Shown: positions 14,038-23,582, counted from the stretch's first letter. The stretch: 24,799 bases of DNA from Candidatus Methanophagales archaeon ANME-1-THS (GCA_004212135.1 RXIE01000168.1:1-24799), one strand, 5' to 3'. Notes: a model not told the origin generated them from the letters alone. Program-made: numbers and translations.

Positions 14038-16345
14038 CTAGATACTACTATGAATGCGATGATTTAAGATTGTTATGAACGGCTCATCATACGGTGGAGG
14101 TCGTCGCTTCATGATCCCCCTCTCCTTTGGCTCGGTGATGAGTGGCATGACGATCACGCCGTCAGTCACCATATTAATCCAGAGGATCTGGGCTGCTGCA
14201 AGTGGCAATGGCAGTCCAAGGAGCAAGGCGAGGAGAAGGGTTGCGATTTCACCAAAATTTGTCGAAAGCAGAAAATAAATGGCTTTCTTGATATTGTCCT
14301 TGATCCCTCTTCCTTCCTCCACACCTGCAACGATACTTGCGAAATTGTCGTCCGTCAGTACCAGATGGGAGACGTCCTTTGCTGCATCGGTCCCTTTTAT
14401 ACCCATTGCAATACTGACATGTGAGTTCGCCAGCGCGGGCACATCATTAATGCCATCGCCGGTCATTGCCACGATCTGCTTATTCGCCTTCAAGGCGTTC
14501 ACTATACGGAATTTCTGCTCCGGCAGTACGCGCGCAAAGACATTGGCATCCTTGATCCGGTCCTGCAACTCGTCATCTGATACCCGCTCGATATCCTGTA
14601 TGGTGGCCGGGTTTCGCATGCCCACCTCTCGCGCGACGCCCATCGCTGTTGCGAGATGGTCACCGGTGATCATAATAGGTGTTATGCCCGCTTCGTAGCA
14701 TTGCTGCATGGCGCCGGGCACCTCTTCTCTCGGCGGGTCCATCATAGCCACAATACCCGCCAGAATGAGCTCACCCCTGAGCGAGTCTATGCTGGGCAGA
14801 GTAATCGCTCCCCCAACTTCCTGGTAGGCAAGAGCGATCACCCGCAATGCATTTCGTCCATATTCATGGGCAATCCTCTCCACTATGCTTCTGTCCTCAG
14901 CGGTAATCGCTCTTATTCCCTCTGCCGCGCCGGCAACAGAGCCGCAGAGTGCAAGCACCTGCTCCAGCGCGCCCTTTACCAGCACAACGTTCTTATCCCC
15001 GGCCCGGTGGAGGGTGACCATGAGCTTTGTGGCGGAATCGAACGGTATCTCAAAGACTCGTGGCATGCGGTGAGTGAGTGAATCCAGATCAATACCCGCC
15101 TTGTAGGCGAGTACGACAAGTGCTCCCTCGGTCGGGTCGCCGAAGAGCCGCCAAATCTCGCCTTCTCGGTAGAGCTTTGCGTTATTGCAGAGCCCGCCTA
15201 TTTTTACTGCTTGGATAAATGCCTCATCATCAGCTGGATTTATCTCCCGCCCGTCCTTTATGAACCTGCCCTCGGGAACGAACCCCACGCCGGTAATCTC
15301 ATAATCGGTAAAGCCGATGAAGGCGCGGGTAACCGTCATCTCGTTCCGGGTGAGGGTACCGGTCTTATCAGTGCAAATCGCCGTGACTGACCCCAGAGTC
15401 TCTATGGCTGCAAGCCGTCTTATAAGCACGTTCCTCTTCGCCATCCGGTACATGCCGATCGAAAGAGCAACGGTCAAGGCGACCGGCAGACCTTCAGGTA
15501 TCGCCGAGACCAGTTGGCTGAGCACCACTAAAAAGAGCTCGTAGCGTGGATACCCACGGAAGAGACCCACGATGAGCGTAAAAGCCATCACAAACACTAC
15601 GGCTTTGATGATCCAGCGGCTGAAATGAGCCAGCCTCCGCATGATCGGGATATCTTCCGCAGCCTCCTGAACCGTTCTGGCAATTTCACCCATCTGGGTC
15701 TGCATCCCGGTAGCAACCACTACGGCCTCTCCGTGACCCGCCACTACCTGCGTGCCTGAAAACACCATGTTCGTCTGCTCAGTTACCTTCGCGTCGGGCG
15801 TTACCGGTGCAACGTGTTTCTCAGAAGCAACCGACTCGCCACGTGAGCATGGCTTCGTCCAGTTTCAGATTGACACACTCGATCACACGTGCATCCGCCG
15901 GTATCTTATCGCCCATCTCGAAGATAATCACATCGCCCGGAACAACTTCTCGTGACGGGATCTCTTCTATTATCCCCTTTCGCTTTACTTTCACCACGGA
16001 TGCGGCGAGTTTTTTGAGCGACGAGATTGCACGCTCGGCTCTTCCCTCCTGGATCGAGCCAATGATCGCATTTGCCGTCAAAATTACCGCGATTATTACC
16101 GCATCGTCATATTCACGGAGTAAAAAAGCCACAAACGCGGCAACGATGAGCACATAGATTATCGGGCTCTTGAACTGTCGAAGAAATACCTGCAGATACG
16201 ATTCTTTTCTCCTCTCTTCAAGTTCGTTGGAGCCATACCGGACCAGCCTCTCCTTTGCCTCTTTATCCCTCAGCCCATGGATAGTCGTATCAAGTTTCTT
16301 AAAGACAGTCTCTCCATCGTAGGAATGCCAGGGTTCTTTATCCAT
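14038..16345 (-). pseudogene. P2-type cation-transporting ATPase, frameshifted and C-terminally truncated
   Basis: The N-terminal frame (ATG 16345, beginning MDKEPWHSYDGETVF) covers the cation ATPase N-domain, helices M1-M2 and part of the actuator, up to LDEAMLT. There a single extra base (near 15841) turns TGESV into TWRV, and the frame stops soon after. Removing that base gives a continuous 768-residue frame. The second frame has the M4 motif SAIPEGLPVAL, phosphorylation site DKTGTLT, nucleotide domain (GDPTEGALV), MITGDHLAT, MTGDGINDVPAL, and M5-M6 with STNFGEI and ILWINMVTDG. PEGLP with these M5/M6 residues is typical of Ca2+/H+-type P2 pumps. The protein then ends soon after MKRRPPPYDEPF, so the usual helices M7-M10 are missing. 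Two independent defects suggest a true pseudogene. Confidence 0.88.
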
Positions 16346-16476
16346 CTTCTTTAAAGCGCGCCATGCAATAAGCATAGATAAACCGTAAGTCATAAGAAAG
16401 GGGTATTAAGGCCGGTGTCATAGGAAAGAACATCGAAGGGTGAGCCCGGAAGGAAGATGCGAAACGTGGAGCGACA

Positions 16477-17766
16477 ATGAGAGAAGAATGGTCATCAAGC
16501 ACCGGTTTTATCCTCGCGAGTATAGGCTCCGCGGTGGGTATCGGCAATATCTGGCGTTTCCCGTACATCGTCGGCGAAAATGGGGGCGGAGCATTCCTGA
16601 TCCCATACCTCATCGCAGTATTCCTCTTCGGCATGCCCCTGATAATGCTCGAGTTCGCTCTGGGACGGCATTTTCAGACCTCCGTGGTGCCGACGTTCAG
16701 TACCATCGGAAAGAGATTCAGGCTCGCCGGCTTCTTCATGGTCCTCGGCATGGGTATGATACTGAGCTATTACCTGGTCATTACCGGCTGGGTGCTTGCC
16801 TATACCCTCTTCTTTATCTCCGGCATCTCCGTGCCGTTCGCTGCGTTCACCGCTTCGTATTATCCGCTCCTCTTCTTCTTGATCTCAGGCGGAATAACCT
16901 TCTCCGTGGTCATGGCAGGCGTCAAGCAGGGAATTGAACGACTTGCAAAAGTGCTTATCCCGCTTTTGTTCGGCATGCTGCTGCTCCTGCTTGTGTATTC
17001 CATTTCGCTGCCAGGTGCTCTGCAGGGAATGAGGTTCTATCTCACTCCGGACTTCGAACGACTTGCTGACCCTCTGGTCTGGACCGCAGCATTTGGTCAG
17101 GCATTCTTCTCGCTGAGCGTGGGCTTCGGTATTCTGCTCACTTACGGCAGCTATATGCGGGAGGAGAGGATTGCACAGAGCGCAGCGATCATCACCATCT
17201 CTGATTTGCTCGTTGCCATCCTCGCGGGATTCATGATATCCCCCATGGTTTTCTCGTTCGGTCTTACCCCTGCATCAGGAGTCCAGCTTGCCTTTGTCGC
17301 CCTGCCGCCCATCTTCCTGGTGATACGATTTGGGATCTTCCTGGGCGCAGTCTTCTTTTTACTTCTTTTCTTTGCCGCACTGACCTCCGCGGTCTCCATG
17401 CTCGAAGTGCCGGTCGCAACCCTTATCGATCAGTATGGCTTCGAACGGAAAAAGGCAGCCGCACTCGCTTCATTCCTCATCATTCTTGTTGGGCTTCCCT
17501 CAGCATTGAGCTATACTGCCCTCAAATTACAACTCTTCGGTACGCCTCTGCTTGACCTGAAGGATTTCGCATTCGGTACTATAGGTCTCATTGTAGCTGG
17601 GCTGATCTTGAGCATCACTGCAGGCTGGTTTCTCGATCACCAGATCGTATTCCAGGAGATCGGGGGCAGCCGGCGGATGCAAAAACTGTTTATAGGAATT
17701 ATAAAGTTTTTCATACCTGTTATACTCCTCATTAACCTTGTGGTTCGGCTGATTACTCTCAGTTAA
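16477..17766 (+). CDS. sodium-dependent symporter, neurotransmitter:Na+ symporter (SNF) family
   Basis: This 429-residue protein has about 11 membrane helices. The N-terminus has FILASIGSAVGIGNIWRFPY, the diagnostic TM1 motif of LeuT-type transporters, whose unwound centre binds substrate and Na+. GENGGGAFLIPYL (TM1-TM2 loop) and GMPLIMLEFALGR follow. FGQAFFSLSVGFGILLTYGS is the TM6 region, and FAALTSAVSMLEV matches the TM8 region with Na+-contacting Ser/Thr. The probable role is Na+-driven uptake of an amino acid or related solute; the substrate is not predictable. The start ATG 16477 is preceded by GTGGAG. It is transcribed away from the ATPase gene and appears intact. Confidence 0.93.
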   Translation: MREEWSSSTGFILASIGSAVGIGNIWRFPYIVGENGGGAFLIPYLIAVFLFGMPLIMLEFALGRHFQTSVVPTFSTIGKRFRLAGFFMVLGMGMILSYYLVITGWVLAYTLFFISGISVPFAAFTASYYPLLFFLISGGITFSVVMAGVKQGIERLAKVLIPLLFGMLLLLLVYSISLPGALQGMRFYLTPDFERLADPLVWTAAFGQAFFSLSVGFGILLTYGSYMREERIAQSAAIITISDLLVAILAGFMISPMVFSFGLTPASGVQLAFVALPPIFLVIRFGIFLGAVFFLLLFFAALTSAVSMLEVPVATLIDQYGFERKKAAALASFLIILVGLPSALSYTALKLQLFGTPLLDLKDFAFGTIGLIVAGLILSITAGWFLDHQIVFQEIGGSRRMQKLFIGIIKFFIPVILLINLVVRLITLS

Positions 17767-17825
17767 TCCTTCATACTCTCTATCCTCTCACCTATATCAG
17801 AACTAAAGGAGGGGTGTGAACGAGC

Positions 17826-18278
17826 ATGATCTATTGGGCGTTGCTGCTCCATGCGTATCAACCACCGACACAACTCCCCGGGGTGGTCAGGAAAATAGTC
17901 AATGAATCCTATCGGCCGCTCATCACCCTGTATCGTGAGATGCCCGAAGCGAAGGTGACCTGGAATATCTGTGGTTCATTGACCGATATCTTATACGACT
18001 TCGGTTTCACCGATATTCTGGAGGGTCTGGAGGATCTGGCACGAAACGGGCAAATTGAATTCACCGGGTCCGCAAAGTACCATCCAATACTACCGCTCAT
18101 TCCTGAGGGGGAGATAAAGCGGCAGATAGAACTCAATATCAAGACCAACAAGAACTTCTTTGGCGATGCGTTCAAACCTCTCGGCTTCTTCCTCCCTGAA
18201 CTGGCCTATGGCAAGCGGGTTGTAAAGCCTATCGCGGAAACAGGCGCCCTCGACCTACGAGGTTCTCCGGCCGGGTGA
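17826..18278 (+). pseudogene. GH57 glycoside hydrolase, N-terminal fragment
   Basis: MIYWALLLHAYQPPTQ is the GH57 start, with the HxYQPP form of motif 1. WNICGSLTD, EFTGSAKYHPILPLIP (about 78-93) and GFFLPELAYGKRVVKPIAE (about 119-137) follow, all typical of archaeal GH57 alpha-amylase or glucanotransferase-like proteins. Homology ends near residue 138. The following residues up to the stop are encoded by the adjoining permease gene read in another frame. The parts with the catalytic nucleophile and acid/base are absent, so it cannot be active. GGAGGGGTG 12 bases upstream of the ATG is a good ribosome site. The original gene likely served glucan metabolism with the GT3 and GT4 enzymes. Confidence 0.85.
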
Positions 18279-19248
18279 CATTCTCGTGGTCGAAGCGGAC
18301 TCAGAGAGTATCCAGCAGTTTATTGCCCTTACGGGTCTTGAGTTGGCTGAAAGTGTCACGCTCAAGGAGGAGGGGGGGAAGCAGACAGCCGGGGAGATCG
18401 ACACGCTCGAAGCAGTCGTCACCCCGGAGTCATTGCTGGTGGGAAGGACCGCGACCAGTCTAAGTCTGCGGAAGCGGTACGGGATAAATGTGCTTGCGGT
18501 TGCCCGACAAGGGCAGCGGCTGCGCGAGCGACTGGGCAAGATCCGGTTTATCGTTGGCGATATCCTGCTGGTGCAGGGGCGTGAGGAGACGCTGCAAGCC
18601 GCCCTGGCCGAGTTGGGCTGTCTGCCGCTGGCGGAGCGCGGACTGCGCATCGGCAAGCCACGAAAGATCCTGCTGGCACTCAGCATCTTCGGCGTTGCGC
18701 TCGCCCTGGTCGCGTTGAACCTGCTCCCTGCGGCAACCGCCCTGCTCGGTGGCGCAGTCGCGATGGTGATTACCGGGATTCTCTCGCCACGGGAGGCATA
18801 TAAGAGCATCGATCTCTCAATCATCGTGCTGCTCGCTGCCATGATCCCCATCGGTATGGCGCTTGAAACGACCGGAGGAGCCCAACTGATCGCCGACTGG
18901 TTATTGAACGTTGCGCACTCAGCACCTCCGTCAGGAACACTCGCCCTTCTCCTGGTCGCGACGATGCTCCTCTCGAACGTGGTGAACAATGCCGCGGCCG
19001 CGATCCTCGTGGCTCCTATCGCAATCAACCTTGCGCGTGGCATGGGGGCTTCCGCCGACCCTTTCCTGATGGCAGTGGCGATCGGCGCTTCCTGCGCATT
19101 CCTCACCCCGATTGGGCATCAATCGAATACCCTGGTCTTGGCGCCGGGCGGGTACAAGTTCGGCGACTACTGGCGCATGGGTCTTCCGCTGTCAGTGTTG
19201 GTCGTAGCCACGGCTGTCACGCTGATCATGTGGGTCTGGCCCTTTTAG
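18241..19248 (+). pseudogene. SLC13/DASS-type permease with TrkA-C domains, 5'-truncated
   Basis: The frame in phase with the permease runs from about 18241 (APSTYEVLRPGDILVVEADS), the end of a first TrkA-C domain. A second TrkA-C domain is complete (about LEAVVTPESLLVGRTA to VGDILLVQGREETL). The C-terminal transport half follows with about six helices, including LLSNVVNNAAAAILVAP and CAFLTPIGHQSNTLVL, the SNT-type signature of SLC13/CitM transporters. The N-terminal membrane half, usually 150-200 residues, is missing, and the first TrkA-C domain is cut. GTG 18286 could serve as a start but would make a half transporter. Base composition looks GC-richer than its neighbours, hinting at a separate origin. 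It joins the GH57 fragment at about 18235-18250. Confidence 0.85.
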
Positions 19249-19434
19249 CATGTGGAGTGTGACTCGCAAGCCCGGAATTGATACCCTTACTGTTCAATGA
19301 CTGGGCTGTGGTCTTTCCATGAGCGTCATGAGCGCCACCGATTGCTCAACAGGACTCACAATTTCATCGGTATCCGAAACATTTATATCACTAAAGTGGT
19401 TAGAACTTTTTAGCAGCACAGAGAGCGTGGAAAA
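19249..19434 (+). promoter_or_regulatory. intergenic region with TATA box of the GT81 gene
   Basis: ATTTATATC (19381-19389), preceded by the BRE-like CCGAAAC, is a clear archaeal TATA box. Transcription would begin near 19410-19415, leaving a leader of about 20 bases before the TTG start at 19435. Nothing else is recognisable in the preceding 130 bases. Confidence 0.55.
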
Positions 19435-20646
19435 TTGCTTAAACCCGTAGTCTTAGAGAAGATAGAGCAAATAAAGCCGGTGGACATCGTCGTCGGGATA
19501 TCCGCGAGGAATGTGGACACGACCATCGTGCATGTGATGAATGTGGCAGCCACAGGTCTCCTCGAGTTCCTGCCGGACTATAAGGGACTTGTAGTGGTAT
19601 CCAACGGCTTTTCGACCGATAGGACCACGGAACTCGCGGAACTCTTCGAACTCCCGAGAAAGGTCGCCAAGATAGTCACTGAAGAGGTCGGCGAGCTGGG
19701 AAAGGGAAGTGCTATCCGAACGATTTTGGAGATAGCCAAGCATGCGGAAGCCGCCACGGTGATCCTCCTTGATGGAGACCTGTTGAGTGTACGTCCACAG
19801 TGGATCGAACACCTGGGGCAGCCGCCGATCTACGGTACTGCTGATCTTATCGTGCCTTACTACGTCCGATACAAGTATGACGGTATTATCACCAATAACC
19901 TCGCGTATCCGTTGACGAGGGCACTGTACGGCGTCCATCTCAGGCAGCCAATTGGTGGTGATTATGGCCTCTCAGCCGAGTTCTCAACCCGGCTTTTGGA
20001 TCATCCCCTGTTCCCCTATCACTTTGGCATCGATATCTTTATGACGACGGTTGCTGCTGCTGAGGATGCTGGTATTCAGGAGGTTCTCCTCGGGTTGAAA
20101 TTGCACGAGTCCACCACGAAGTACATCGATCCGGGAACGCACTTAACGCCCATGTTCAGAGAGGTTGTCGGCACGATGCTGGACTTAATGATGCACTATG
20201 AGGAGGTCTGGAAGAATGAAACGGTCTATCGGAAGATAAGTCGGGTGAAAGCCCGGTATCATGGCCAAAAACCGACCCCGATCACTGTTGATATTGGAAA
20301 AGTGGACAAGATGTTTAAAGAGGGCTACAGGGATTTTAAGCAGATTATCTCAGCGAGTATAGCAGAAGATCTGTTTAAAGAGCTTGAAACAGCAGCCCAA
20401 AAAGAGCCGGCGGAGATCCCGCCGGAGTTGTGGGCAAAGATCGTCTACCATATGGCTGCCGCGTATAAGAGAAACGGGGAGAAAAGAACACTTATACTTG
20501 ACGCTTTACGGATACTCTGGTTAGGGCGATTCACGAGCTACGTGAATGATACCCGGGACATGGGAACCGAAGAAGCGGAGCGGGAAATCGAGCGACAGGC
20601 TCGGATCTTCGAGCAGGAGCGTGATTATTTACTCGCCATATACTAA
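19435..20646 (+). CDS. gpgS: glucosyl-3-phosphoglycerate synthase-like glycosyltransferase (GT81/GT2 fold)
   Basis: This 403-residue protein has a GT-A fold. The nucleotide-binding strand VDIVVGISARN opens it, then VVVSNGFSTDRT (53-64), ELGKGSAI (87-94), the DXD-type LLDGDL (111-116) and PIGGDYGLS (near 182-190). These match GpgS-type enzymes, which transfer glucose from NDP-glucose to 3-phosphoglycerate to make glucosyl-3-phosphoglycerate, precursor of the compatible solute glucosylglycerate. Mannosyl-3-phosphoglycerate synthase is the related alternative. The C-terminal 120 residues are helical (to ERDYLLAIY). The start is TTG 19435: no ATG or GTG is available before conserved sequence, and the promoter spacing supports it. 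No matching phosphatase gene is seen nearby. A role in osmoprotection, or in priming a polysaccharide with the GT3/GT4 enzymes, is inference. Confidence 0.8.
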   Translation: MLKPVVLEKIEQIKPVDIVVGISARNVDTTIVHVMNVAATGLLEFLPDYKGLVVVSNGFSTDRTTELAELFELPRKVAKIVTEEVGELGKGSAIRTILEIAKHAEAATVILLDGDLLSVRPQWIEHLGQPPIYGTADLIVPYYVRYKYDGIITNNLAYPLTRALYGVHLRQPIGGDYGLSAEFSTRLLDHPLFPYHFGIDIFMTTVAAAEDAGIQEVLLGLKLHESTTKYIDPGTHLTPMFREVVGTMLDLMMHYEEVWKNETVYRKISRVKARYHGQKPTPITVDIGKVDKMFKEGYRDFKQIISASIAEDLFKELETAAQKEPAEIPPELWAKIVYHMAAAYKRNGEKRTLILDALRILWLGRFTSYVNDTRDMGTEEAEREIERQARIFEQERDYLLAIY

Positions 20647-20728
20647 CATATCTATTAATTCCAAAAACCAAGGTACTACCGTGGGACTGGGATCCCTCCT
20701 CCCGCATCATCATAAAGATAACCGAGCA

Positions 20729-21361
20729 ATGGGACCGATAGCGTTCTTCATTTATGCGTTTACCTCGATCTTCATCATTGTAAATCCCATCAGTGGGTTA
20801 ATCAACTTCATTTCACTGACCGCGGGCATGAGTTCGGCAGAGCGAAGAGAGATCGCAAAACGCTCAGTTATCGTCGCCTGCGGGTTAGCAATTACGTTTG
20901 CGATATCCGGTGAGCTGATCCTGAGATTTTTTGGCATCACGGTCGATTCCTTACGAGTTGCAGGCGGGGTACTTCTCTTCATCGTTGCCCTGGATATGCT
21001 GCATGCGCGCATCCCCCGCGAAAGCATGACCGCAGAAGAGCTGAAAGATGCCGCGAAACGAGCTGATATCTCAGTATTTCCCATTGCCATGCCCTTATTA
21101 ACCGGTCCCGGTGCTATTACCACGGTGATTGTGGTCATACGAACCGGTCAAACACTGGAATTAAAACTGATGACGATATTAGCCATTTTATTAACCTTTG
21201 CGCTCTCGTATCTCATCTTTCGATTTGCGGATGAAATCAACAGGATTTTAGGTGTAACGGGCTCGTTAGTGATAACCCGTGTCATGGGGTTATTACTGGG
21301 CGCGATCGCCGTGAATTTCATCGCAACGGGTATATGGAATATTTACCAGGGTATGCTTTAG
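20729..21361 (+). CDS. MarC-family integral membrane protein
   Basis: This 210-residue protein has six predicted membrane helices and the MarC/NAAT family layout. The N-terminus FFIYAFTSIFIIVNPISGL contains the conserved NP. RREIAKRSVIVACGLAI, then LRVAGGVLLFIVALDML, VFPIAMPLLTGPGAITTVIV (strongly conserved P-L-L-x-GPGAI) and ITRVMGLLLGAIAVNFI follow. MarC proteins were once linked to antibiotic resistance but their transport function is unproven. The frame is open farther upstream (to 20546), overlapping the GT81 gene. ATG 20729 is chosen because it begins exactly at the first helix, as in the family. It lies 82 bases after the GT81 stop. Confidence 0.9.
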   Translation: MGPIAFFIYAFTSIFIIVNPISGLINFISLTAGMSSAERREIAKRSVIVACGLAITFAISGELILRFFGITVDSLRVAGGVLLFIVALDMLHARIPRESMTAEELKDAAKRADISVFPIAMPLLTGPGAITTVIVVIRTGQTLELKLMTILAILLTFALSYLIFRFADEINRILGVTGSLVITRVMGLLLGAIAVNFIATGIWNIYQGML

Positions 21362-21486
21362 GCGCTCTTTCTGGCTTCTGATGGTCACCGATCAAAACGG
21401 ATTCATCGTTTTGAATGGCCTCCAAATCCGCGTTTGGTCAGGGGTCCGTGAGGGATATAAGAACTCTACTTATCATCTTCGAAAGA

Positions 21487-21495
21487 TTTATAAAA
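21487..21495 (+). promoter_or_regulatory. TATA box before the methyltransferase/ATP-grasp gene
   Basis: TTTATAAAA is preceded by the BRE-like GAAAGA. Transcription would start near 21515-21522, so the message would be nearly leaderless for ATG 21527, which explains the lack of a ribosome site. Confidence 0.6.
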
Positions 21496-21526
21496 CCCTA
21501 CTATACCATCCTCTTATCAAACAGCT

Positions 21527-22303
21527 ATGGGTACGAAGGAAGAGCCATCGAAAGATAAGCCCCCTTCGCGGCGACGGGGGGCAATGGGAACCAAGCCTCT
21601 GGGTCCCGTTTCTAATTTAGAGGAGCATGTGCGCCCGGATTGGTGGCGAAGGATCTTCAATTCCATCTATTTGAAAACCGATGCAGATGTGGTGGATAAC
21701 CAAAACAATACCCACAAAGAGGTTGATCTCTTCTCATCCATACTTCACCTATCGCCTGAGGACAGGATCCTCGACCTCTGCTGCGGGCAAGGGCGACATT
21801 GCTTGGAACTGGCGAGGAGAGGGTTCAAGAACGTAGAGGGATTAGACCGCTCACACTACCTGATTCAAAGAGCGAAGGCGCATGCGAAGAAGGAAGGGTT
21901 GTCACTGAGGTTTAGGGAAGGGGATGCCCGAAGACTACCGTATTCCGCGGATACCTTCGATGCGGTTATGGTTCTTGGCAATAGTTTCGGGTATTTCGAG
22001 ACGGTTCAGGATGATCTAAGGGTCCTCAAGGAGATCTTCAGAGTTCTGAAGCCCTGGGGACGGTTTTTGATTGATGTTACGGACGGAACATATCTGAAGG
22101 AGCACTTCCAGCCGCGTTCCTGGGAATGGATAGACCAGAACCTGTTTGTCTGCCGTGAGCGTTCGCTCGCACTGGATGGGCAGCGTTTAATATCGCGTGA
22201 GGTGGTCACCCATGTTGAAAAGGGCGTGGTGGTAGACCAATTCTATGCCGAGCGGCTTTACACGCATGAAAGCTTACACGAGCTTCTGAAGGCGGCTGGC
22301 TGA
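21527..22303 (+). CDS. class I SAM-dependent methyltransferase, N-terminal part of a broken fusion
   Basis: This 258-residue frame has a Pro/Lys-rich start and VRPDWWRRIFNSIYL, then the SAM motif I ILDLCCGQGRHCLELA (81-96). Motif II follows (VEGLDRSHYL), GDARRLPY, FDAVMVLGNSFGYFE (motif IV area) and a motif VI-like region in LKPWGRFLIDVTDGT. Substrate is unknown. The frame stops at TGA in LLKAAG. The expected continuation, GFSDIISHGELISDSD and then QDLGMMEKRIVVTAVVRKEW, is encoded in the frame of the next gene. A 13-base near-copy (22301-22313) of the preceding 14 bases causes the shift. Without it the two frames form one 661-residue methyltransferase/ATP-grasp protein. A second ATG at residue 20 is an alternative start. 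Confidence 0.85.
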   Translation: MGTKEEPSKDKPPSRRRGAMGTKPLGPVSNLEEHVRPDWWRRIFNSIYLKTDADVVDNQNNTHKEVDLFSSILHLSPEDRILDLCCGQGRHCLELARRGFKNVEGLDRSHYLIQRAKAHAKKEGLSLRFREGDARRLPYSADTFDAVMVLGNSFGYFETVQDDLRVLKEIFRVLKPWGRFLIDVTDGTYLKEHFQPRSWEWIDQNLFVCRERSLALDGQRLISREVVTHVEKGVVVDQFYAERLYTHESLHELLKAAG

Positions 22304-22376
22304 GGCAGCGGGCTTCAGCGACATCATCTCGCATGGCGAACTCATCTCCGATTCAGACCGGAATCAGGATCTGGGC

Positions 22377-23525
22377 ATGATGGAGAAACGCATTGTGGTT
22401 ACCGCGGTGGTCAGAAAGGAGTGGGCATCGCTCAAGAAGAGACCGGGGAGTTTGGTGAAGAATGTCGTCGTAATCCTCGGTGACCCCCACAAGCCCGACT
22501 GTATCAAGCCCAGTTGTGTCTTTGATGATGACGATCTGTATACTATTGACCGATTGAAAGAAGCGTTGCGGGATTTGAAGGGCTTTTGCTTTACCTATTT
22601 CAGCAATCACGATACGCTCATTCAGGATTTAGTAAAGAAAGAACCGAAGATCGACTTTGTCTTCAACCTCTGTGATGAGGGGTTTTTAAACGTACCGAAG
22701 AAAGAGTTACACATTCCCGCGCTGCTCGAAATGCTGGGAATCTCTTATACCGGCTCAGGTCCGCAGTGTCTCGCCTTCTGCCTCGATAAGTCACTGGTGC
22801 GAGGGATCGCCAAGGAGATGGGTATTCCGGTGCCTGAGGCGGTCTTCATCAAGCCTGAAGACAGCACCTTCGAGTTGTATTTCGACTTCCCAGTCATCGC
22901 AAAGCCAAACCTCGGTGATTCCAGTTTCGGAATAACCCAGAAATGTGTGAGCCACAGCCCGGAGGAACTTACAAATGCTATTTCAGAGATACGGGAGCGC
23001 TTCGGGTATGATAAACCAATACTCGTCGAGGAGCTCCTAACCGGTAAGGACTTGAGCGTGGGCATCATCGGCAATCCACCTGAATCGTATACCGTGTTGC
23101 CCATCATTGAGGAGGATTATTCAGCGCTCCCCGAAGGATTGCCTCGGATATGTGGCTACGAAGCGAAATGGCTCCCTGATTCGCCCTACTGGAATCTCCG
23201 CTCGATCCCTGCGAAACTTCCCGAAGAAGTGGAGAGGAACATTGTGGAATGGTGTTTGAAACTCTTTGGACGACTTGAATGCCGTGATTACGCCCGATTC
23301 GACTGGCGATTGGATGCCCTTGGCAACCCGAAACTCTTAGAAGTCAATCCCAACCCTGGCTGGTGCTGGGATGGGCATCTCGCCAAGATGGCGGCGATCG
23401 CAGGGCTATCATATCCCCAAATGCTGGAGTCGATTCTGAAGACCGCAGAAGCTCGCATCTATACCCATAAAGATGAACGGGCGAGCCATGGTACCAATGG
23501 CAATGGGACACCTGAAGTGAAATAG
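22377..23525 (+). CDS. D-Ala-D-Ala ligase-like ATP-grasp enzyme, C-terminal part of a broken fusion
   Basis: The 382-residue frame begins with about 16 residues of the methyltransferase C-terminus (MMEKRIVVTAVVRKEW). The ATP-grasp region then starts with NVVVILGDPHKPD. It includes YTGSGPQCLAFCLDKSLVR, FPVIAKPNLGDSSFGI (ATP-binding Lys and glycine loop), ILVEELLTGKDLSVGII, and metal-binding RDYARFDWR and LLEVNPNPG. These match D-alanine-D-alanine ligase-type enzymes, which join amino or hydroxy acids with ATP. Archaea lack murein, so the product is probably a different peptide or modified small molecule. The frame is open back to 22290, and no good ribosome site precedes ATG 22377. Expression as a fusion, or by coupling or frameshifting, is more likely than independent initiation. 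The last 20 residues are a polar tail. Confidence 0.88.
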   Translation: MMEKRIVVTAVVRKEWASLKKRPGSLVKNVVVILGDPHKPDCIKPSCVFDDDDLYTIDRLKEALRDLKGFCFTYFSNHDTLIQDLVKKEPKIDFVFNLCDEGFLNVPKKELHIPALLEMLGISYTGSGPQCLAFCLDKSLVRGIAKEMGIPVPEAVFIKPEDSTFELYFDFPVIAKPNLGDSSFGITQKCVSHSPEELTNAISEIRERFGYDKPILVEELLTGKDLSVGIIGNPPESYTVLPIIEEDYSALPEGLPRICGYEAKWLPDSPYWNLRSIPAKLPEEVERNIVEWCLKLFGRLECRDYARFDWRLDALGNPKLLEVNPNPGWCWDGHLAKMAAIAGLSYPQMLESILKTAEARIYTHKDERASHGTNGNGTPEVK

Positions 23526-23582
23526 AACGATTTCATCCACCATCATCACCCTATTTCAGAAAAGGGAGAAGGTGGGGCGATA

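Noticed and set aside
15821..16393. ATPase N-terminal fragment as an independent 190-residue gene
   Set aside because: It ends inside the TGES motif by frameshift, and the continuation is in the adjacent frame. ATG 16345 is also a better start than 16393.
18255..19106. 283-residue minus-strand open frame
   Set aside because: It lies antisense to the permease in GC-rich DNA, is Ser/Arg/Ala-rich without motifs, and the plus strand has clear SLC13 homology.
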